Assembly: GCA_000482145.1 (NCBI GenBank)
Contig: AUXH01000642.1
Span: 1 to 10,674 of the forward strand
Source of the DNA: Strigomonas culicis
Lineage: Eukaryota; Euglenozoa; Kinetoplastea; Trypanosomatida; Trypanosomatidae
DNA: 10,674 nucleotides
Direction of reading: 5' to 3'
Shown here: positions 7,684 to 10,674 of the stretch, piece by piece
How positions within the stretch are numbered: position 1 is the first letter of the stretch
Layout: the number at the start of each line of letters is the position of its first letter
Translations under genes and position numbers: made by a program
Notes under the pieces: model-generated
What the model was told of the DNA's origin: nothing
Database searches by the model: none
The model's input: only the letters and a program-made list of their open reading frames with translations

Positions 7684-9978
7684 TCATTTTGGCTTGGGCT
7701 GGCCCTTGTTCTTATCCTCCTTCTTCTCCGCTGGTGCTGTACCACTGAAGCGCCCCTCCAAATTGGTGTTCGCAATCTCCTTGAGCTCCGCGGCGTCGAA
7801 CTGGAGCGGCACCTGACCGAACACGTCGGACAGATTGGAGACGACGTTCACGTTGTCGGCGAGCTCATCCCAGTTCTGCATGACGTAGTCGCGCGACTCC
7901 GTGTCGAGGCTCTGCATCATCTGGAAGCCGAACATGTTCGACAGGTTCTCCACCGTGTCCTCTATGAACACGTGGGAGAGATCGTGCTGGTAGGTGCTGT
8001 GCGGTGCGGCCGCTTCCGCCGGGGCGGGAGCGGCAGTGGTCGGGGCAGAGCCCGGCAGCAGCACCGGCGGCCCTTGGCTCTGGCGCCGGGCCTCGTCGAT
8101 GGTAGCGAGCCGTATCTCGTTGCAGTCCTTGCAGAGCAGAAAGGACTGCTGGGCGGACACCTCGCAGGTCTGGCAGATGTACCCCGCGTCCTCCTTGATG
8201 TTGCGGCCGCAGTGGTCGCACTCGTCGTGCAGCTGCATAACCATCTCCGTTGCCTCCTCCGTCGCGCGCGGGGCGAACGCGTGGTAGGCCGCGCGGCACG
8301 CCTCGCACTTGCAAGTGAGCTCCTCGCGGAACATGTTCACCGGGCACACCATGCCGTGGTACGGGTACACCGCCGCCTCGTCCACGGCCGCCGCCGGGTC
8401 GGTGCCGCACGCGACGACGGGCCTCACGCCGGCGGTGACCTTGGGCGGCAGCTGGCCATGGTAGCACGTGCTGGGCAGGTCCGTCGCCAGCCACGGGTGC
8501 TCCTGCATGCACTGCGCGCAGATGAACCCGGTGAAGATGTCGGAGTTCATCATCTCCTGCGCCACGTCGCTCGGCAGCGTGTCGGGCCACTCGTCCACGA
8601 AGTCCGCCGGCACCTCCTCGGCGATGAAGCACGACGCGCCGCAGCCGCACTGGAACTCCATCCCCTCCGGCGCGCCGTTCGTCGTGCCGTCCTCCTTGCT
8701 GGGGAAGACCATGTCAGGAGCGATGTCGTGGTCCCTGTGGCAGCGGAAGCGGCAGGGCGGGCAGACCAGCGTGCTGCACGTCTTGCACGTGAAGGCGACC
8801 GTCTCGCCGGTGATGACCTCCCCGTAGCACGGCACCGTCCGCAGCTGCCGCGTCTGCAGCCGCGTCACGTGCGCGCTCCAGTAGCACGTCGCGCACAGCA
8901 GGCAGGCGATGCCGCCGCTGTCGGGGTCCTCCGGGATCTCGTCGCGTTCGCAGTAGCACCAGTGCAGCGGGTCGCGCGGGTAGCGGTTCTTGCGGTTCGG
9001 CGGCAGCACCGCGTAGAGCGGCGGCTTGCCGGTGTCGCTGTCCACGAGGAACGCGCACTTCTGCACCTCCGGTGGCCGCGGCACGTCGCCGTCGGCCGCC
9101 GGCGGCTGCGTGGGGGCGGATGCCTGCGCGGGGCTGGGCCCCGGCGCGGGGGCCGGCGGCGGCGAGGACGGGGCGTCCTCCTCCCCCTTGGCACGCGTGT
9201 CGGTGTCCTTGCTGGCCGTGCTGGTGGGCAGCTCCGGCACCGCCGGCAGCGTCGTGAAGTGCGTCCCGGGCCGCGCGGGCGTCAGCGGGCTCGTCGAGCG
9301 CGAGCGCTTGCGGCTCCGCTGGCTGCGCTTGTGCACGCACTCGGACGTCACCACATTGGGGCCCGCCGCCACGGCCTCCGCGACCGGCGCGTCGTCGTCG
9401 GCGGTCTTCTTCCAACACTTGGTGGTGCAGCAGTCGCAGCGCATGTAGTAGTTGAGCCCCCACTCCTCCACCTCGTGGTTGCCGTGGCAGAAGTCGGCAC
9501 AGGCGAGGCAGACGACGTGCTCCGGGTCGGCGCGGCCGGTGTTGATACACGTGCGGCAGACGTACGCGGTCTGCAGAAGGTAGCCCTTATTGTAGCTGCA
9601 ACGGTACCACCGCCCGGCGTGCTCCACCGTCGTCGCGACCAGGCGTGACACCTCGGACGTCGTCTTGCTGTCCAGCTTCGCCATGCGCGTGTTGTCCTCC
9701 GCGCGCGTGCCGACGAGCATGCCGAGGACGATGGGGTTGCGGTTCGCGTGTACCTTCAGGTTGGCGCCCGCGATCAGCTGATCCAGCACGAGCGTCTCCG
9801 GCGCGTCGCGGCGGTACTCCTTGTGGACGGGGTGCTGGAACATGAGGCGCTGGTTGGCCACCGGAATGTTCGTCTCTGTCTCTAGCTGCTTCTTCAGGTC
9901 CGCTACGCTCGCGCTGCCGGGCAGCGTAAACTTGAGTGTCTGCTTCGCCAGCTTGATCACAAAGTCAATTTGGCTCAT
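7684..9978 (-). CDS. Ubiquitin-like/UBR-box/PHD/ZZ-like zinc protein, probable E3 ubiquitin ligase (UBR7-related)
   Basis: The 764-residue protein is read from the first in-frame ATG (9978); a likely splice AG at ~10031 supports this start. Residues 1-90 look like a ubiquitin-like fold (LKFTLPGSASVADLKKQLE, then NQRLMF). UBR box 1 spans 127-188 (C127, C141xxC144, C157xxC160, C164-H165, H168, C181xC183, C188). A linker follows with a basic serine-arginine stretch (216-230, possible nuclear signal) and a Pro/Ala-rich part (270-303). PHD-like ligands appear at C341xC343 and C359xxC362, then UBR box 2 (384-450: C384, C398xxC401, C406xxC409, C413-H414, H417, C444xC446), then C487xxC490. A CxCxxC cluster (556-561) resembles the UBR7 C-terminal part, and a ZZ-like finger has C587xxC590, C602xxC605 and C616xxC619. 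UBR boxes bind N-degrons or, in UBR7, accompany a PHD-type ligase module acting on histones. A ligase role is inferred by family and the substrate is unknown. The tail (665-746) is unrecognised. Confidence 0.85.
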   Translation of the reverse strand: MSQIDFVIKLAKQTLKFTLPGSASVADLKKQLETETNIPVANQRLMFQHPVHKEYRRDAPETLVLDQLIAGANLKVHANRNPIVLGMLVGTRAEDNTRMAKLDSKTTSEVSRLVATTVEHAGRWYRCSYNKGYLLQTAYVCRTCINTGRADPEHVVCLACADFCHGNHEVEEWGLNYYMRCDCCTTKCWKKTADDDAPVAEAVAAGPNVVTSECVHKRSQRSRKRSRSTSPLTPARPGTHFTTLPAVPELPTSTASKDTDTRAKGEEDAPSSPPPAPAPGPSPAQASAPTQPPAADGDVPRPPEVQKCAFLVDSDTGKPPLYAVLPPNRKNRYPRDPLHWCYCERDEIPEDPDSGGIACLLCATCYWSAHVTRLQTRQLRTVPCYGEVITGETVAFTCKTCSTLVCPPCRFRCHRDHDIAPDMVFPSKEDGTTNGAPEGMEFQCGCGASCFIAEEVPADFVDEWPDTLPSDVAQEMMNSDIFTGFICAQCMQEHPWLATDLPSTCYHGQLPPKVTAGVRPVVACGTDPAAAVDEAAVYPYHGMVCPVNMFREELTCKCEACRAAYHAFAPRATEEATEMVMQLHDECDHCGRNIKEDAGYICQTCEVSAQQSFLLCKDCNEIRLATIDEARRQSQGPPVLLPGSAPTTAAPAPAEAAAPHSTYQHDLSHVFIEDTVENLSNMFGFQMMQSLDTESRDYVMQNWDELADNVNVVSNLSDVFGQVPLQFDAAELKEIANTNLEGRFSGTAPAEKKEDKNKGQPKPK

Positions 9979-10674
9979 GGTATCGGCGCCTTCGCTTTCT
10001 TTTCTATTGTTATGGGGAATGTGACAAAGTCTCAAGAAGAGGAAGAACAAAAAACACAATCAAAAAAGAGAATAACGAGAAAAAAGAGTACGATTTACTG
10101 ACCGAAAAAAAAAATGTTGAGATTACGAAGAGTAAATGGGAAGGAGTAAAACATATAACCATCAACCATCGTCCCTAAACAACACCGACAAAGATACACG
10201 GATCATTCTTGCATGCAGACGAACAACGTCTACATTGAAAAAAGAAAGAAAAAAAAGATCAGCTTCCTTTTCCAGACACGTGTATAAATAGTATTACTGT
10301 ACGTTTGAACCCTTTTAGGGCTACTCGTTTTACCGATTCGTCACACACGTCTATCTTTTTTGTCCTTTCTGTATTTGCTGTTTTTTTTTTTTCCGTACAA
10401 AACAACTCAATTAGAAGAACGAGAATCAAAGTAAAAAAAAAAGAACTGAAATCAAGTATTATATAGTATTTTTTCTGAATGAATGAAAAAAAAAAAAGAA
10501 CGAAAAAGAAAACTTCTACTAACTACTGAAACAAATACTTCTGAAAAAAGAATCACATATACGAACAAAAAGAAGGAAAAAACGTTTTACAACAACTCTT
10601 CTCGAAAACGGAAAGAAAATACTACTAAGAAAAAAACTCTTCCTACAACATCTTCAGCGATCAACTCATTTAAA
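9979..10674. other. AT-rich region upstream of the UBR-box gene
   Basis: Nearly 700 bases with no usable open frame on either strand. The plus strand is strongly A-rich from about 10396 to the end. Between ~10318 and 10392 the plus strand is instead pyrimidine-rich, with a run of 13 T ending at 10392, followed by AG near 10414. This is probably 3' UTR and intergenic DNA of the next upstream gene, but the missing right flank leaves a strand-switch region possible. Confidence 0.5.
10031..10058 (-). promoter_or_regulatory. predicted trans-splice acceptor for the UBR-box gene
   Basis: The minus strand reads tgtgttttttgttcttcctcttcttgAG, a long pyrimidine tract with its first AG at 10032-10031. 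This gives a 52-base leader and puts the coding start at the ATG at 9978. A second AG at 10005-10004 is possible and would not change the protein. Confidence 0.55.

Noticed and set aside
7972..9648. 558-codon open frame on the plus strand, opposite the UBR-box gene
   Set aside because: It is an antisense shadow created by GC-rich third codon positions. The translation is Arg/Ala/Val-rich low complexity with no domain, whereas the minus strand gives clear zinc motifs.
9979..10059. N-terminal extension of the UBR-box protein by 27 residues
   Set aside because: The codon at 10059 is TTG, not ATG, and the extension would be translated from the pyrimidine tract that most likely precedes the splice site. 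The ATG at 9978 starts a ubiquitin-like fold.

Overview
The window looks like a piece of a kinetoplastid (most likely trypanosomatid) nuclear chromosome. All five recognisable genes lie on the minus strand, head to tail and without introns. They are separated by AT-rich gaps of roughly 0.46-1.34 kb, and most gaps carry a pyrimidine tract followed by AG just upstream (on the minus strand) of the next ATG. That is the layout expected of a polycistronic unit processed by spliced-leader trans-splicing. Coding DNA is very GC-rich, especially at third codon positions, while the gaps are A/T-rich with many homopolymer runs; the contrast marks gene borders sharply and explains the long antisense open frames. 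An amastin-type membrane protein points to trypanosomatids, and a CFAP52 orthologue shows a flagellated eukaryote. The species cannot be named from this sequence.

In order of transcription (right to left): (1) 10674-9979, AT-rich leader or intergenic DNA; (2) 9978-7684, a 764-residue multi-zinc protein with an N-terminal ubiquitin-like domain, two UBR boxes, PHD-like cysteine pairs and a ZZ-like finger, probably an E3 ubiquitin ligase related to UBR7; (3) 7220-5331, the WD-repeat axonemal protein CFAP52; (4) 4769-3294, an eight-span membrane protein that reads as two amastin-like four-span units; (5) 1949-978, electron transfer flavoprotein alpha subunit; (6) 458 to the left edge, the N-terminus of an AMP-binding acyl-CoA synthetase, cut by the window.

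The genes do not form one pathway, which is normal for kinetoplastid polycistrons. The last two could be linked metabolically: both appear mitochondrial, the acyl-CoA synthetase would activate an acid to its CoA ester, and ETF would carry electrons from acyl-CoA dehydrogenases. The most unusual items are the UBR protein, whose combination of ubiquitin-like domain, tandem UBR boxes and apparently split PHD finger I do not recognise as a described architecture, and the duplicated amastin-like protein. I see no tRNA, rRNA, CRISPR array, transposon or viral gene.
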